Assembly: GCF_006717095.1 (NCBI RefSeq)
Contig: NZ_VFQE01000001.1
Coordinates: 1,240,001 to 1,304,000 of the forward strand
Length of the DNA: 64,000 bases
Direction: 5' to 3'
From: Blastococcus colisei
Lineage (GTDB): Bacteria > Actinomycetota > Actinomycetes > Mycobacteriales > Geodermatophilaceae
Of this stretch, positions 1 through 9,719 are shown in pieces. The notes below the pieces were generated by a model. The model had not been told where the DNA came from and did not search any database. It saw nothing but the letters and a program-made list of their open reading frames with translations. How positions within the stretch are numbered: the first letter of the stretch is position 1; every line of letters begins with the position of its first letter. The position numbers and the translations under genes are program-made.

Positions 1-252
1 CTCGACGACCGGATAGCTGGTCCGGATGCTGCGCCGGCCGACCACGACAGCGAGACCGGTCTCCTCCGTCACCTCGCGGACTGCGGCGGGCAGGAGGTGC
101 TCCCCGTGGTCGAGCTTGCCCTTGGGCAGGGACCAGTCGTCGTAGCGCGGACGGTGCGCGACGGCGACCTCGATCCCGCCGTCCGCGCCCGGACGCCACA
201 CCACGCCGCCGGCCGCGACGACGGTGCGGACCTGCTCAGCCGGCATGCTCAC
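1..252 (-). CDS. Nudix hydrolase, MutT1-like (C-terminus beyond window)
   Basis: Only the first 84 residues are present because the gene runs off the left edge. A complete Nudix box is visible: G45 to E51 (GKLDHGE) followed by R59 to L67 (REVTEETGL), with [13 protein letters not shown] just before it. This resembles mycobacterial MutT1, which hydrolyses 8-oxo-dGTP and diadenosine polyphosphates and carries a C-terminal phosphohistidine-phosphatase domain; that domain would lie outside the window. The start is GTG at 252, or ATG at 246, and the gene overlaps the 3' end of ppk by about 17 bp, which suggests translational coupling. The ppk-mutT1 pairing is conserved in actinobacteria. The Nudix fold is sure; the MutT1 assignment is inferred. 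Confidence 0.85.
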   Translation of the reverse strand, partial: MSMPAEQVRTVVAAGGVVWRPGADGGIEVAVAHRPRYDDWSLPKGKLDHGEHLLPAAVREVTEETGLAVVVGRRSIRTSYPVVE

Positions 253-2323
253 GGACCCTCGCGAGCCGTTCCGCCTGGTAGTCCCGCTCGCCGGTGCGCG
301 TCCAGTTGCCGTCCCCGCCCAACTGCCAGCTCCTGACGTCGTCGGCCATGGCGTCGTCGAACATCCCGGCCAGCTCGCGGCGTGCGGTGCCGTCGCAGAT
401 CCGCAGCAGCACCTCGACGCGGCGGTCGAGGTTGCGGTGCATGAGGTCGGCGCTGCCGAGCCACCACTCCGTGTCGCCGTCGTTCTCGAAGGACATCACC
501 CGCGAGTGCTCCAGGAAGCGGCCGACGATGGAGCGCGCCCGGATCGTCTCGGAGAGTCCCGGCACGCCCGGCCGGAGGGCGCAGATGCCGCGGATGAACA
601 GCTCCACCGGCACACCGGCTGCCGAGGCCTCGTAGAGGGCATCGATGATCCGCTCGTCGACCAGCGAGTTGAGCTTGAACCGGATGCCCGACGGCTTGCC
701 TTCGGCGGCGTGCCGGGCCTCCCGCCGGATCTTCTCCAGCAGGCCCGTCCGGACGCCGTGCGGAGCCACCATCAGCATCCGGTAGTTCGTCTGCCGCGAG
801 TACCCGGTCAGCGTGTTGAACAGGTCGGTGAGGTCGGCTCCGACGCGCGGGTCGGCGGTGAGGATGCCGAGGTCCTCGTAGTGGCGGGCGGTCTTCGGGT
901 TGTAGTTGCCGGTGCCGACGTGGCAGTACCGGCGCAGGACCCCCTGCTCGCGGCGGACGACCAGCGCCGTCTTGCAGTGGGTCTTGAGCCCGACGAGTCC
1001 GTACACCACGTGGCAGCCGGCGCGCTCCAGCGAACGGGCCCAGGTGATGTTGGCCTCCTCGTCGAACCGCGCCTTGATCTCGACGAGGACGACCACCTGC
1101 TTGCCTGCCTCGGCCGCCTCGATGAGGGCGGTCACGATCGGCGAGTCGCCGGACGTGCGGTAGAGCGTCTGCTTGATCGCCAGGACGTGCGGATCGGCCG
1201 CCGCCTGCTCGATGAAGCGCTGCACGCTCGTGGCGAACGAGTCGTAGGGGTGGTGGACCAGCACGTCGCCCTCGCGCAGAGTGGCGAACACGCTCTTGGG
1301 CGTCTCGCCCTCGCTCAGCCTCGGGTGGGTTGCGGGCACGAACGGCTCGTCCTTGAGCTCGGGTCGGTCCAGGTCGTAGAGCGCGACCAGGGCCGCGAGG
1401 TCCAGCGGGCCGGGCACGGTGACGACGTCTGCCTCGCTGATCTCCAGCTCGGAGACGAGGACGTCGAGGATCTGCGGGTCCATGGAGTCGGTGACCTCCA
1501 GGCGCACCGCCGGCCCGAACCGGCGCCGGGCCAGTTCGCGCTCGAGCGCCTGCAGGAGGTCCTCGTCGCGGTCCTCCTCGACCTCGACGTCGGCGTTGCG
1601 GGTGACCCGGAACAGGTGGTGGTCGAGCACGTCGAGGCCGGGGAAGAGCTGCGGCAGGTGTGCGGAGATGAGGTCCTCGAGCAGGAGGAACGTCGTCGTA
1701 CCGGCCGGCCCCACCGGGATGAACCGCGGGACGTTGTTGGGGACCTTCAACCGGGCGAACCGCGGGCTGCCGGTGTCGGGGTCGCGCACGGAGACGGCGA
1801 GGTTGAGCGACAGCCCGCTGATGTAGGGGAAGGGGTGTGCCGGGTCGACGGCCAGCGGGGTGAGCACCGGGAAGACCTGGTCGCGGAAGTACTCGCGCAG
1901 CCGGCGGGCGTCCTCGTCGGCGAGGTCGGCCCAGTGGACGATCCGGATGCCGACGTCCTCCAGCCGCGGGGCGACGTCCTTGATGAAGACGTCGGCGTGC
2001 CGCTGGACGAGCTCCTGAGTGCGCTCGGTGGTCAGTTCCAGCTGCTCGCGGATGGTCAGGCCGTCGGGGGAGCGGACCGTGAGGCCGGTCGTCTGCCGGC
2101 GCTTGAGCCCGGCGATGCGGACCATGAAGAACTCGTCGAGGTTGCTGGCGAAGATCGACAGGAACTTCACCCGCTCCAGCAGCGGCAGCTCCTCGTCCTC
2201 GGCCAGTTCGAGGACGCGCGCATTGAAGTCCAGCCACGAGACCTCCCGGTTCAGGAAGCGGTCCGACGGCAGGGCTCTGGTCCGGGACGGGCTCTCGGAG
2301 GGCACGACGCCATCGTGCCCCAC
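236..2323 (-). CDS. ppk: polyphosphate kinase 1
   Basis: Reversibly transfers the ATP gamma-phosphate onto inorganic polyphosphate chains. The 695-residue length is normal for PPK1. [10 protein letters not shown] (22-31) and [10 protein letters not shown] (61-70) are typical N-terminal motifs. The catalytic histidines are visible: H449 in LKTHCK, the residue expected to be autophosphorylated, and H468 in HVGTGNYN, with the same 19-residue spacing as in E. coli PPK1. The start is GTG 2323; a later in-frame GTG is possible. It lies 42 bp downstream of cofC on the same strand and overlaps the Nudix gene. Family assignment is certain. Confidence 0.97.
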   Translation of the reverse strand: MGHDGVVPSESPSRTRALPSDRFLNREVSWLDFNARVLELAEDEELPLLERVKFLSIFASNLDEFFMVRIAGLKRRQTTGLTVRSPDGLTIREQLELTTERTQELVQRHADVFIKDVAPRLEDVGIRIVHWADLADEDARRLREYFRDQVFPVLTPLAVDPAHPFPYISGLSLNLAVSVRDPDTGSPRFARLKVPNNVPRFIPVGPAGTTTFLLLEDLISAHLPQLFPGLDVLDHHLFRVTRNADVEVEEDRDEDLLQALERELARRRFGPAVRLEVTDSMDPQILDVLVSELEISEADVVTVPGPLDLAALVALYDLDRPELKDEPFVPATHPRLSEGETPKSVFATLREGDVLVHHPYDSFATSVQRFIEQAAADPHVLAIKQTLYRTSGDSPIVTALIEAAEAGKQVVVLVEIKARFDEEANITWARSLERAGCHVVYGLVGLKTHCKTALVVRREQGVLRRYCHVGTGNYNPKTARHYEDLGILTADPRVGADLTDLFNTLTGYSRQTNYRMLMVAPHGVRTGLLEKIRREARHAAEGKPSGIRFKLNSLVDERIIDALYEASAAGVPVELFIRGICALRPGVPGLSETIRARSIVGRFLEHSRVMSFENDGDTEWWLGSADLMHRNLDRRVEVLLRICDGTARRELAGMFDDAMADDVRSWQLGGDGNWTRTGERDYQAERLARVREHAG

Positions 2324-2365
2324 CGGGGTGAACGGTGAATGATCAACTCCGCCGGCAGCCGGAGT

Positions 2366-2995
2366 TCACCGCGCCAGGCGCGCCACGACCTCGGTCGTGC
2401 GCGGCCCGGCGCCCAGCCCCAGCGCCGCCCGCAGGTCGTCCTCGGTGTCGACGTCGCGCACCAGCCCGGGCCAGCTGCCGGCCAGCGCCACGGCGCCGCC
2501 GGTGAGGTGCGCCTCGGCCGATCCGGGACCGAACCGCGGCAGCAGATCGGTACCGACGGCGGTCAGAAGCGTCGTCCCGGTGCCCTGGGCGTCGGCGACG
2601 AAGGCGCGGGCGGCACCGCCGGCGGCGTGCAGGGCCGCGGCGAGCTCGGCCGGCCGCAGCGCCGGCAGATCGGAGGAGAGCGCGGCCACCGCCGGTCCCG
2701 GGGCGCTGCGCGCCCCGTGCTCGAGAGCAGGGTTCAGCCCGCGGTCGGGTTCGTCGGCGACGGTCGTGGCGCCGAGCGCCCGGACGACGTCGCTCGCGCG
2801 CGGATCGTCGGTGACGACCACGACCACGCCGACGACGGAGCACGCGACGGCTGCGGCGACCGTGTCGGCCAGGAGCGCCAGGACCAGCTCACGGTGCGCC
2901 GCCACGGCGTCGTCCCGGCTCTCGGTGAGCGGGCGCAGCCGCGTCTTGGCGACGTCGAGCCGCTTGGCGGGGACGACGACGGACCAGGAGGGCAC
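2366..2995 (-). CDS. cofC: 2-phospho-L-lactate / phosphoenolpyruvate guanylyltransferase (CofC/FbiD)
   Basis: Small nucleotidyltransferase (209 aa) that activates phosphoenolpyruvate or 2-phospholactate with GTP in coenzyme F420 synthesis. The N-terminus WSVVVPAKRLDVAKTRL holds the family's nucleotide-binding VPAK..AKTRL signature. LSSDLPALRP near residue 107 matches the metal-binding SSDLP motif, and DVDTEDDL near the C-terminus is also typical. The start is GTG 2995. A cofC/fbiD gene between ppk and gpsA is the mycobacterial arrangement, which supports the call. No other F420 gene (fbiA, fbiB, fbiC) is in the window. Substrate choice between PEP and phospholactate cannot be decided here; the mycobacterial enzyme uses PEP. 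Confidence 0.88.
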   Translation of the reverse strand: MPSWSVVVPAKRLDVAKTRLRPLTESRDDAVAAHRELVLALLADTVAAAVACSVVGVVVVVTDDPRASDVVRALGATTVADEPDRGLNPALEHGARSAPGPAVAALSSDLPALRPAELAAALHAAGGAARAFVADAQGTGTTLLTAVGTDLLPRFGPGSAEAHLTGGAVALAGSWPGLVRDVDTEDDLRAALGLGAGPRTTEVVARLAR

Positions 2996-3113
2996 GGACC
3001 CATGTCAGCACACCGCGTCCGGTGCTCGACTCTCCCGGGGGACCCGGTTCGCGTCCCGGGGACGGGGAGGGTCGATCATGGGCAGGATCACAGCGACGAG
3101 GGGAGGTGAGCCG

Positions 3114-3947
3114 GTGGTGGAGCAGACGTCCCCGGGTGGCGCGGGAGCGCAGCGTCCGGCGGTCGCGCGTCCTATCGGAGCGCGCCCGGCGAAGTGGCGC
3201 ACCCGCGGCCGGCTCACGTACGGCATGGTCGCCGCGATCGTCGTCGTCTACCCCGTGTCCTCGCTGATGTTCCGGCTGCGGTACCGCCACGGCGACCGGC
3301 TGCCGGCGACCGGGCCGGTCCTCCTCGTCGCCAACCACATCTCGATCCTCGATCCGCTCGCGTGCGCGCGGCTGGTGTTCGACAACGGGCGGCTGCCGCA
3401 CTTCCTGGCCAAGGAGTCGGTGTTCACGGGCTTCGCCGGCACGCTGCTGCGCAGCGCGGGCCAGATCCCCGTGGCGCGCTTCTCCGACGCCGCGCACGAG
3501 GCGCTGGACGCGGCGAAGGCCGATCTCGACAGCGGCAACGTCGTCGTCATCTACCCCGAGGGGTCGGTCACCCGGGACGCGGACTGGTGGCCCATGCAGT
3601 CCCGCACCGGCGTGGCCAGGCTGGCCCTCACCACCGACGCGGTCGTCCTCCCGGTGGCCCAGTGGGGCCCCCAGGAGGTGCACGACTACCACCGCAAGAA
3701 GCTGCGAATGCGCTTCCGGGCACCCGCCGACTACCTGGTCGGCGAGCCGGTGGACCTGGCAGACCTTCGGGCCCGCGTGCGGGACGGGCATCCGCTGACC
3801 GCCGCACTGCTGAGGGAGACGACGGACCTGATCATGACCCGCGTGCGCGACGGACTGGCCGAGCTCCGTGGCGAGCCCGCACCGCAGACCTTCCACCCGC
3901 GCCCACGTCGGGAGCTTCCCGGCGACCTCTCCGGGAGCGCCGCATGA
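3114..3947 (+). CDS. plsC: 1-acyl-sn-glycerol-3-phosphate acyltransferase (PlsC family)
   Basis: Membrane-associated acyltransferase that would make phosphatidic acid from lysophosphatidic acid. The HX4D motif is present as NHISILDP, and the substrate-binding motif as YPEGSVT. A hydrophobic stretch, [16 protein letters not shown], precedes the catalytic domain. The frame is open far upstream; GTG 3114 was chosen because GGAGGTGA lies 4 bp before it. ATG 3078 is an alternative giving 12 more residues. The stop overlaps the gpsA start (ATGA), so the two glycerolipid genes are coupled. Exact acyl-acceptor specificity is inferred. Confidence 0.9.
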   Translation: MVEQTSPGGAGAQRPAVARPIGARPAKWRTRGRLTYGMVAAIVVVYPVSSLMFRLRYRHGDRLPATGPVLLVANHISILDPLACARLVFDNGRLPHFLAKESVFTGFAGTLLRSAGQIPVARFSDAAHEALDAAKADLDSGNVVVIYPEGSVTRDADWWPMQSRTGVARLALTTDAVVLPVAQWGPQEVHDYHRKKLRMRFRAPADYLVGEPVDLADLRARVRDGHPLTAALLRETTDLIMTRVRDGLAELRGEPAPQTFHPRPRRELPGDLSGSAA

Positions 3948-4972
3948 CCGAACTCGCGAGGGCGTCCGACGGCAGAGCGACCCGCGCCGCGGTCCTCGGC
4001 GCCGGATCCTGGGGGACCACGTTCGCGAAGGTCCTGGCCGACGCCGGATGCGACGTGATGCTGCACGCGCGCCGCCCGGAGCTGGCCAAGTCCATCACCG
4101 AGGACGGGGAGAACCGCGACTACCTGCCCGGTGTGCGGCTTCCGGCGGCGGTCCGGGCCACCGCGGATCCGGCCGAGGCGCTCCTGGACGCCGAGGTCGT
4201 CGTCCTCGCCGTCCCCTCCCAGTCGCTGCGCGGCAACCTCACCGACTGGGCCTCCCTCCTGCCGGGCGACGCCACTCTGCTCTCGCTCATGAAGGGCATC
4301 GAGCTGGGGACGACGAAGCGGATGAGCGAGGTCATCTGCGAAGTCACCGGCGCCGGCACCGATCGCGTCGCGGTGCTCTCCGGCCCCAACCTCGCCCGTG
4401 AGATCGCCGAGGAGCAGCCGGCCGCGACGGTCATCGCCTGCCCGGACACCGAGCGGGCCGGCCGGCTCCAGGCCGCCTGCCACACGCGCTACTTCCGGCC
4501 CTACACCAACCCCGACATGGTCGGCTGCGAGCTCGGCGGCGCGGTCAAGAACGTCATCGCGCTGGCCTGTGGCATCGCGGAGGGGCTCGGCTTCGGCGAC
4601 AACACGCGGGCCTCCCTGATCACCCGCGGGCTGGCCGAGACTGCCCGGCTGGGGATGGCCCTGGGAGCGGAGCTGACCACGTTCGCCGGGCTGGCCGGGT
4701 TGGGTGACCTGGTGGCCACCTGCAGCTCGCCGCTGTCCCGCAACCGCACTTTCGGCGAGAAGCTGGGCCGCGGGATGTCGGTCGCCGAGGTGCAGGAGAG
4801 CACCCGCCAGACGGCGGAGGGCGTGAAGAGCTGCCGGTCGGTGCTCGACCTCGCCCGCGCCCACGGCATCGACGTGCCGATCACCGAGGCGGTCGTGCGG
4901 GTCTGCCACGAGGGCGAGGCCCCGGGACGGATGGTGGGCGAGATCATGTCGCGCGAGGCGAAGTCGGAGTGA
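3944..4972 (+). CDS. gpsA: NAD(P)-dependent glycerol-3-phosphate dehydrogenase
   Basis: Reduces dihydroxyacetone phosphate to sn-glycerol-3-phosphate, the backbone for phospholipids. At 342 aa it is the normal size. The Rossmann motif GAGSWGTTF lies at residues 19-27. [10 protein letters not shown] and [13 protein letters not shown], the latter with the catalytic lysine, are present, as is the C-terminal substrate-binding region with [10 protein letters not shown]. It sits between plsC, with which it overlaps by 4 bp, and the cystathionine lyase gene, with which it overlaps via GTGA. This forms a tight three-gene operon. Assignment is certain. Confidence 0.97.
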   Translation: MTELARASDGRATRAAVLGAGSWGTTFAKVLADAGCDVMLHARRPELAKSITEDGENRDYLPGVRLPAAVRATADPAEALLDAEVVVLAVPSQSLRGNLTDWASLLPGDATLLSLMKGIELGTTKRMSEVICEVTGAGTDRVAVLSGPNLAREIAEEQPAATVIACPDTERAGRLQAACHTRYFRPYTNPDMVGCELGGAVKNVIALACGIAEGLGFGDNTRASLITRGLAETARLGMALGAELTTFAGLAGLGDLVATCSSPLSRNRTFGEKLGRGMSVAEVQESTRQTAEGVKSCRSVLDLARAHGIDVPITEAVVRVCHEGEAPGRMVGEIMSREAKSE

Positions 4973-6105
4973 GCGAGATCGCTTGGGGTGACGGCACCCG
5001 GTCGGTCCGGGCGGGGGAGGGGGTCCCTGTCGCCGGGTCACCGCTGCGGCCGTCCCCGGTGTTCGCCGCCCCCTTCCACCTCGCCGACCTGGCACCCAGG
5101 GCGGGCGGCGCCGACGCCTACGCCCGCACCGAGCACCCGACGCTGCGCGACTTCGAGTCCGCCGTCGGCGAGCTGGACGGCGGCCGGTGCCTCTCGTTCG
5201 CGACGGGGATGGCCGCCCTCACCGCCGCCGTCCTGGCCTGCGCCGGGTCGGGGGACCGCGTCGTGCTCCCCTCGGACGGCTACTACACGACCCGGCTGCT
5301 CGCGGCCGAGGAGCTGCAGCGATTCGGGATCGCCGTCGAGTACGTGCCGACGCCCGGCATCGAGGAGTTCGCCGCAGGGGGCGGGCTGGACGGCGTCCGG
5401 CTGGTGCTGCTGGAGACCCCCAGCAACCCGCAGCTCGACGTCTGCGACATCGCCGCGGTCGCCCGCGCCGCGACGGCCGCCGGTGCCCTGGTCGCCGTCG
5501 ACAACACCACCGCCACGCCGCTGGGCCAGCGGCCGCTGGAGCTCGGTGCCGACATGACCGTCGGCAGCGACACCAAGGCGCTCACCGGGCACAGCGACCT
5601 GCTGCTCGGGCACGTGAGCACGGCCGACGACGAGCTCTTCGCGCGCGTCAAGGGCTTCCGCGACCGCACCGGCAGCACGCCCGGCCCGTTCGAGGCGTGG
5701 CTGGGCCACCGCTCGATGAGCACGCTGGACCTGCGGCTGGCCCGCCAGGCGGCGAACGCCGCCGCCGTGGCCCGGCTGCTCGCGTCCACGCCGTCGGTCA
5801 GCGGGGTCCGGTGGCCCTGGCTGCCCGGGGACCCGTCCTTCGCGCTGGCGTCGGCGCAGATGCTGCGGCCCAACGGCGTGGTCTCGGCCGAGCTGCCCGA
5901 CGCCGACGCCGTGGCCCGCCTGCTGGCCGGGACCCGGCTCTGGACGGCGGCCACCAGCTTCGGCGGCGTGCACAGCTCGATCGACCGGCGCGCCCAGTGG
6001 GGCGGGGACGCCGTCGCCCCGGGGTTCGTGCGGCTCTCCTGCGGCATCGAGGACACCGCGGACCTCGTGGCCGACCTGTCAGACGCCCTCAGCGGGCTGA
6101 GCTGA
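4969..6105 (+). CDS. cystathionine gamma-lyase/synthase family PLP enzyme
   Basis: Pyridoxal-phosphate enzyme of the Cys/Met metabolism family, 378 aa. The PLP lysine is K203 in [26 protein letters not shown] near 78-87 is the phosphate-binding region and ETPSNPQLD (149-157) is a family hallmark. Substrate could be cystathionine (gamma-lyase), O-acylhomoserine (gamma-synthase) or methionine; the sequence alone does not decide, but lyase is the commonest annotation for this actinobacterial form. The start GTG 4969 overlaps the gpsA stop. Its 3' end overlaps the convergent pcs-like gene by 27 bp. Confidence 0.85.
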   Translation: MSEIAWGDGTRSVRAGEGVPVAGSPLRPSPVFAAPFHLADLAPRAGGADAYARTEHPTLRDFESAVGELDGGRCLSFATGMAALTAAVLACAGSGDRVVLPSDGYYTTRLLAAEELQRFGIAVEYVPTPGIEEFAAGGGLDGVRLVLLETPSNPQLDVCDIAAVARAATAAGALVAVDNTTATPLGQRPLELGADMTVGSDTKALTGHSDLLLGHVSTADDELFARVKGFRDRTGSTPGPFEAWLGHRSMSTLDLRLARQAANAAAVARLLASTPSVSGVRWPWLPGDPSFALASAQMLRPNGVVSAELPDADAVARLLAGTRLWTAATSFGGVHSSIDRRAQWGGDAVAPGFVRLSCGIEDTADLVADLSDALSGLS

Positions 6106-6828
6106 GTCCTGACGGCCGCGCAGCCGGGCGCGCACCGTGAAGTACAGGCTCAGCCCGACGTAGTAGACGAGGTAGGCCAGGCTCAGGGCGACCACGACCG
6201 GGTTCGGGTCCGGGTACTGCACCAGCAGCACGGCGTAGGTGACCAGCCAGACGGCGGCCAGGGCCAGGTTGAGCCCGCGCAGCCGGTTGGTGCGTGAGGG
6301 GTACACGTAGCGCACCGGCACGAAGACCAGCACGGTCAGGGTCAGGAGGGCGACCGCCACGCCCGTCCGGCCGACGTCGAGGACGATCGCGTAGAAGACC
6401 ACCACGTTCCAGTAGCTCGGGAAACCCAGGAAGAAGTGGTCGGCGGTCTTCGCGTCGACGCGGCAGAACTGGTAGCAGGAGGCCAGCAGCGGCAGGGAGG
6501 CGAGCACCCAGCCGACCGGCCCGTCCGGAAGCCGGTCGGTCGTCCAGAGCAGCACGACGGGCGCGAAGACGTAGGTGAGGTAGTCGACGATGTCGTCCAT
6601 CCGGGCGCCGTCGAACCAGGGGATCGTCTCCTTGACCCGGAACCGCCGGGCGAGCATCCCGTCCGTGCCGTCGATGAACAGCGTCGCGAGCACCAGCCAG
6701 AGCGCCGTCTGCACATCGCCCTCGAAGGCGGCGAGGACGATCAGCAGGCCGAGAACGGCGCCGCTGGCGGTGTAGAGGTGCACGGCTGCCCCGGCCAGGC
6801 GCATGCCCGGCGAGAACCGCTCGGGCAC
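6079..6828 (-). CDS. pcs: CDP-alcohol phosphatidyltransferase, phosphatidylcholine-synthase-like
   Basis: Integral membrane protein of about 249 aa with 7-8 hydrophobic segments. The CDP-alcohol phosphotransferase motif is D56-G57..A60-R61, G74, D78, D82. The gap of 12 residues between AR and G is longer than the usual 8 and is the form seen in bacterial phosphatidylcholine synthases, which condense CDP-diacylglycerol with choline. YPSRTNRLR and SYWN are also PCS-like. The frame is open to 7005, inside ddl. I prefer GTG 6828 because GGGGAGA lies 8 nt upstream and the length then matches known Pcs proteins; GTG 6885 and 6912 are alternatives. Choline specificity is inferred. Confidence 0.75.
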   Translation of the reverse strand: MPERFSPGMRLAGAAVHLYTASGAVLGLLIVLAAFEGDVQTALWLVLATLFIDGTDGMLARRFRVKETIPWFDGARMDDIVDYLTYVFAPVVLLWTTDRLPDGPVGWVLASLPLLASCYQFCRVDAKTADHFFLGFPSYWNVVVFYAIVLDVGRTGVAVALLTLTVLVFVPVRYVYPSRTNRLRGLNLALAAVWLVTYAVLLVQYPDPNPVVVALSLAYLVYYVGLSLYFTVRARLRGRQDSAQPAEGV

Positions 6829-6912
6829 GGCATGTGTCTCCCCAGGGGCCTCGGGGGCCGCCGCGTCGGCCGCGTTCTCGCGCACGCGACGAGGTTGCCA
6901 CACCCGCTCCAC

Positions 6913-6918
6913 TAGGGT
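6913..6918 (+). promoter_or_regulatory. -10 element of ddl, probable leaderless transcript
   Basis: TAGGGT fits the actinobacterial TANNNT -10 pattern and is followed after 7 nt by the ddl ATG, with no Shine-Dalgarno in between. No convincing -35 at 16-19 bp was found. Confidence 0.45.
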
Positions 6919-6925
6919 CGCGGTG

Positions 6926-8074
6926 ATGAGCGGGATGGCGGCCGTGCGGTCGGAGAAGGTACGGGTCGCGGTCGTGTTCGGGGGCCGTAGCGCCGAGCAC
7001 GCCATCTCGTGCGTCTCCGCCGGGAGCGTGATCGCCGCCCTCGATCCCGACCGCTACGAGGTCGTGCGGGTCGGTATCACCCCCGACGGTGGCTGGGTGC
7101 TGGCCGATCCCGACCAACGACTGGCGATCACCGACGGGAAGTTGCCCGAGGTCACCGGCGGCACGGCGGTGTCCCTGGTCGGCGACCCGGCCGGGCGGGG
7201 CCTGGCGGTGCTCGACCCCGGCGCAGCGATCGGGCCGGCGCTCACCGGCGTCGACGTCGTCTTCCCGGTCCTGCACGGCGCCTACGGCGAGGACGGGACG
7301 ATCCAGGGCCTGCTGGAGATGGCCGGGCTGCCCTACGTCGGGTCGGGGGTGTTCGCCAGCGCGGCCTCGATGGACAAGGAGTTCACCAAGAAGCTGCTGG
7401 CCGCCGCCGGGCTGCCTCAGGGGGACCACGTCGTCCTGCGCGACGCCACCGGGGCGGTCAGCGCCGACCCCGAACTGCTGGACGAGGCGGCGCGGGAGCG
7501 GCTGGGCCTGCCGGTGTTCGTGAAGCCGTCGCGGGCCGGCTCGAGCATCGGCATCACGAAGGTCACCGACTGGGCGCAGTTCCCCGCGGCGGTCGCCACC
7601 GCGGCGGCGGTCGACCCGAAGGTGATCGTCGAGGCCTCGGTGCCCGGCCGCGAGATCGAGTGCGGCGTCCTCGCCGGCGTCGACGGCGGCCTGCCGCAGG
7701 CCAGCCTCCCGGCCGAGATCCGGCTGCGCCCGGGCGTCGACTGGTACGACTTCTCGGCCAAGTACCTCGACGACTCCGTGGACCTCGACGTCCCGGCCGA
7801 CCTGACCCCGGAGCAGACCGCGGCGGTGCAGGCGGCATCGCTGCGGGCCTACCAGGCCATGGACTGCCAGGGGCTGGCCCGCGTGGACTTCTTCCTGGGC
7901 TCCGGCCCCGACGGCCGTGACCGCCTGGTCATCAACGAGGTGAACACGATGCCCGGCTTCACCCCCATCTCGATGTTCCCCCGCATGTGGGCGGCCAGCG
8001 GCGTTCCCTACCCCGAGCTGGTGGATCGGCTGGTGAGGTCGGCACTGGACGGCGGCTCCCGGATCGCTCGGTGA
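6926..8074 (+). CDS. ddl: D-alanine--D-alanine ligase
   Basis: ATP-grasp ligase making the D-Ala-D-Ala dipeptide for peptidoglycan precursors, 382 aa. The N-terminal [15 protein letters not shown], the serine loop region [12 protein letters not shown], and EVNTMPGFT (338-346) with metal and substrate ligands are all present. ATG 6926 was chosen; a GTG lies directly before it. A -10-like TAGGGT at 6913-6918 ends 7 nt before the ATG and no Shine-Dalgarno is visible, so the mRNA may be leaderless. The next gene starts inside its stop codon (GTGA). Certain assignment. Confidence 0.97.
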   Translation: MSGMAAVRSEKVRVAVVFGGRSAEHAISCVSAGSVIAALDPDRYEVVRVGITPDGGWVLADPDQRLAITDGKLPEVTGGTAVSLVGDPAGRGLAVLDPGAAIGPALTGVDVVFPVLHGAYGEDGTIQGLLEMAGLPYVGSGVFASAASMDKEFTKKLLAAAGLPQGDHVVLRDATGAVSADPELLDEAARERLGLPVFVKPSRAGSSIGITKVTDWAQFPAAVATAAAVDPKVIVEASVPGREIECGVLAGVDGGLPQASLPAEIRLRPGVDWYDFSAKYLDDSVDLDVPADLTPEQTAAVQAASLRAYQAMDCQGLARVDFFLGSGPDGRDRLVINEVNTMPGFTPISMFPRMWAASGVPYPELVDRLVRSALDGGSRIAR

Positions 8075-8736
8075 CCCCCGGGCGGCGGCCCCGGCCCTGC
8101 CGGGGGGTCGTCCTGCTCGCCGTCCTGCCCTGCCTCCTGGCGCTTCCCGGCTGCACCCGCGCGGTCGACGGCGTGCCGACGGCGGGGAGCACCGGGTCGC
8201 TCCCCGAGTCCCCGGAGCAGCTGGAGCCCCTGCTCGTCACCGAGGTGCCCTCGGGCCTGCCCCGGCTGCAGGACGACGAACTGGAGCCGCCCGCCGGCGC
8301 CAAGCGCGCGAACGACGTCGCCGCCTACGCCGACGACCCGGCGCGTGAACGGGACGTGCTCGAGGACTACGGCTACCGGTTCGGCTGGGAACGGTTCTGG
8401 GGTGCCGGCCCGGCGTCGGTGACCGGGGTCTTCGTCGACCAGTTCGAGACGCGGGCCGGCGCGTCGGCCTACGCCGAGGACCTCGCCCGCAACGACGCGG
8501 CGCACTACGCGGGCGTGCTCGACGAGGACCCGCGCGACCTGCCCGGTGGGTGCCGGCTCCTGTCGGTCGAGCACCCGGAGCCGGGACGCGGGCTGACGGG
8601 GTCGGCCGCCTTCGTCTGGTGCGGCCACGGGGTGTTCAGCGTCGGGGTGACGGCCGTGGCGGGTTCGGTCGACGCGGCCGAGGAGGAGGTCCGCGCCGTC
8701 CTGGCCGAGCAGCTGGACCGGCTGCCACCGCGGTGA
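8071..8736 (+). CDS. lipoprotein of unknown function
   Basis: The 221-aa product starts with basic residues, then a hydrophobic segment [13 protein letters not shown] and a lipobox LPGC, so it should be a lipid-anchored secreted protein. The mature part is hydrophilic, with a repeated pattern of D/E-rich and aromatic segments ([30 protein letters not shown]) and two further cysteines (GGCRLL, VWCGHG) that could form a disulfide. I recognise no enzyme motif. The start GTG 8071 overlaps the ddl stop, so it is translationally coupled to a cell-wall gene. It faces the DUF3515 gene tail to tail with 8 bp between. Confidence 0.75.
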   Translation: MTPGRRPRPCRGVVLLAVLPCLLALPGCTRAVDGVPTAGSTGSLPESPEQLEPLLVTEVPSGLPRLQDDELEPPAGAKRANDVAAYADDPARERDVLEDYGYRFGWERFWGAGPASVTGVFVDQFETRAGASAYAEDLARNDAAHYAGVLDEDPRDLPGGCRLLSVEHPEPGRGLTGSAAFVWCGHGVFSVGVTAVAGSVDAAEEEVRAVLAEQLDRLPPR

Positions 8737-8744
8737 CGTGCGCG

Positions 8745-9377
8745 TCAGTCGCCGGGGTCGGGCTCCCGGTAGGGCAGCGCGGCGGCGATCTGCGGGGTGA
8801 GCGCGGTGACCGGGGCGCTGTCCACCTCGGGCGGCAGGGTGATCTCGACGTACACCGGCCGGTCGACCGTCGTCCACACCGTGGCGTCCGGATCGGAGGT
8901 GTCCACGTACCACTGGACGCCGTTGATCTGGATCGCGGACACCCCGGCGACGTAGTCCTCGGGCCGGTCCACACCGCAGACGAGCACGATCGGGGGCTCG
9001 CCCCAGGCGTAGGCGTTGAGCGTGTCGGAATCCACGCGCCGGGAGGTCTCGCCGGCCAGCTCGAACGGCAGCGAGCCCATCAGCGCCGGGCAGGAGGCCT
9101 CGGCCTCGGGGGTCACCGGCGGCACGTCGACGGGGAGGATCGGCAGGTCCTCCCGGGGCGCCGGTGCGCCGCCCTCGACGGCGGCCGGTCCGTGCCCGGA
9201 GTGGTCACCGTCGTCGGCGGCGTCGGAGCTCCCGAGGACGTTCACCACGACGACCAGTGCGACGACGAGGGGAACCAGGACGGCGGTCGCGATCAGCGCG
9301 AGACGCCGCAACGGGTCCTGCGGCGGCGCCCCCGGGGCCGGGGTGTCCTCGGTCGGGGGAGGGACGTCAGGAGGCAC
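8745..9377 (-). CDS. DUF3515 membrane-anchored protein
   Basis: A 210-aa protein with a proline-rich cytoplasmic N-terminus, one transmembrane segment (LALIATAVLVPLVVALVVVV, about 26-45) and an extracellular domain with two cysteines (ASCPALMG, LVCGVDRP). It contains the YAWGEPPIVLVCG and INGVQWYV stretches of the DUF3515 family, found in actinobacteria next to ddl on the opposite strand, as here. Function is unknown. It lies 0 bp upstream of the Lrp-like gene's stop on the same strand, so the two may be co-transcribed. Confidence 0.82.
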   Translation of the reverse strand: MPPDVPPPTEDTPAPGAPPQDPLRRLALIATAVLVPLVVALVVVVNVLGSSDAADDGDHSGHGPAAVEGGAPAPREDLPILPVDVPPVTPEAEASCPALMGSLPFELAGETSRRVDSDTLNAYAWGEPPIVLVCGVDRPEDYVAGVSAIQINGVQWYVDTSDPDATVWTTVDRPVYVEITLPPEVDSAPVTALTPQIAAALPYREPDPGD

Positions 9378-9611
9378 TCAGATGTTCACGACCGGGCAGG
9401 TGAGCGTCCGGGTGATCCCGTCGACCGACTGGACCCGGGCCACGACCAGGCGGCCGAGCTCGTCGACCGAGTCGGCCTCGGCCCGGACGATGACGTCGTA
9501 GGGGCCGGTGACATCCTCGGCCTTGGTCACCCCGTCGATCTCGCTGATCGTCGCTGCCACCTGGGCGGCCTTGCCGACTTCGGTCTGGATGAGGATGTAG
9601 GCGTGGACCAC
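9378..9611 (-). CDS. Lrp/AsnC ligand-binding (RAM) domain protein, no HTH
   Basis: A 77-aa stand-alone regulator-of-amino-acid-metabolism domain (HAYILIQTEVGKAAQVAA.. with the family GPYDVIVRAEA loop). It has no DNA-binding helix-turn-helix, so it is the single-domain type common in actinobacteria. Such proteins oligomerise and bind amino acids; their targets are poorly known. GTG 9611 was chosen because AGAGGGGG precedes it and family members begin at this point; the frame is open to 9650. It lies directly upstream of the DUF3515 gene and divergent from thiL. Confidence 0.85.
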   Translation of the reverse strand: MVHAYILIQTEVGKAAQVAATISEIDGVTKAEDVTGPYDVIVRAEADSVDELGRLVVARVQSVDGITRTLTCPVVNI

Positions 9612-9719
9612 GGGAGCCCCCTCTTCGGGCAACACTGCCTCGGGCAACACTGCCGGTTCGTCGTCCCCGCCGGGCGGCGGTCAGTTCGCCGAACCTACCT
9701 CAGCACCGGAAGGGAACCG

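Noticed and set aside
224-2338. Very long open frame on the plus strand opposite ppk
   Set aside because: It is antisense to a clear PPK1 with catalytic histidines and has the biased composition of a high-GC shadow frame.
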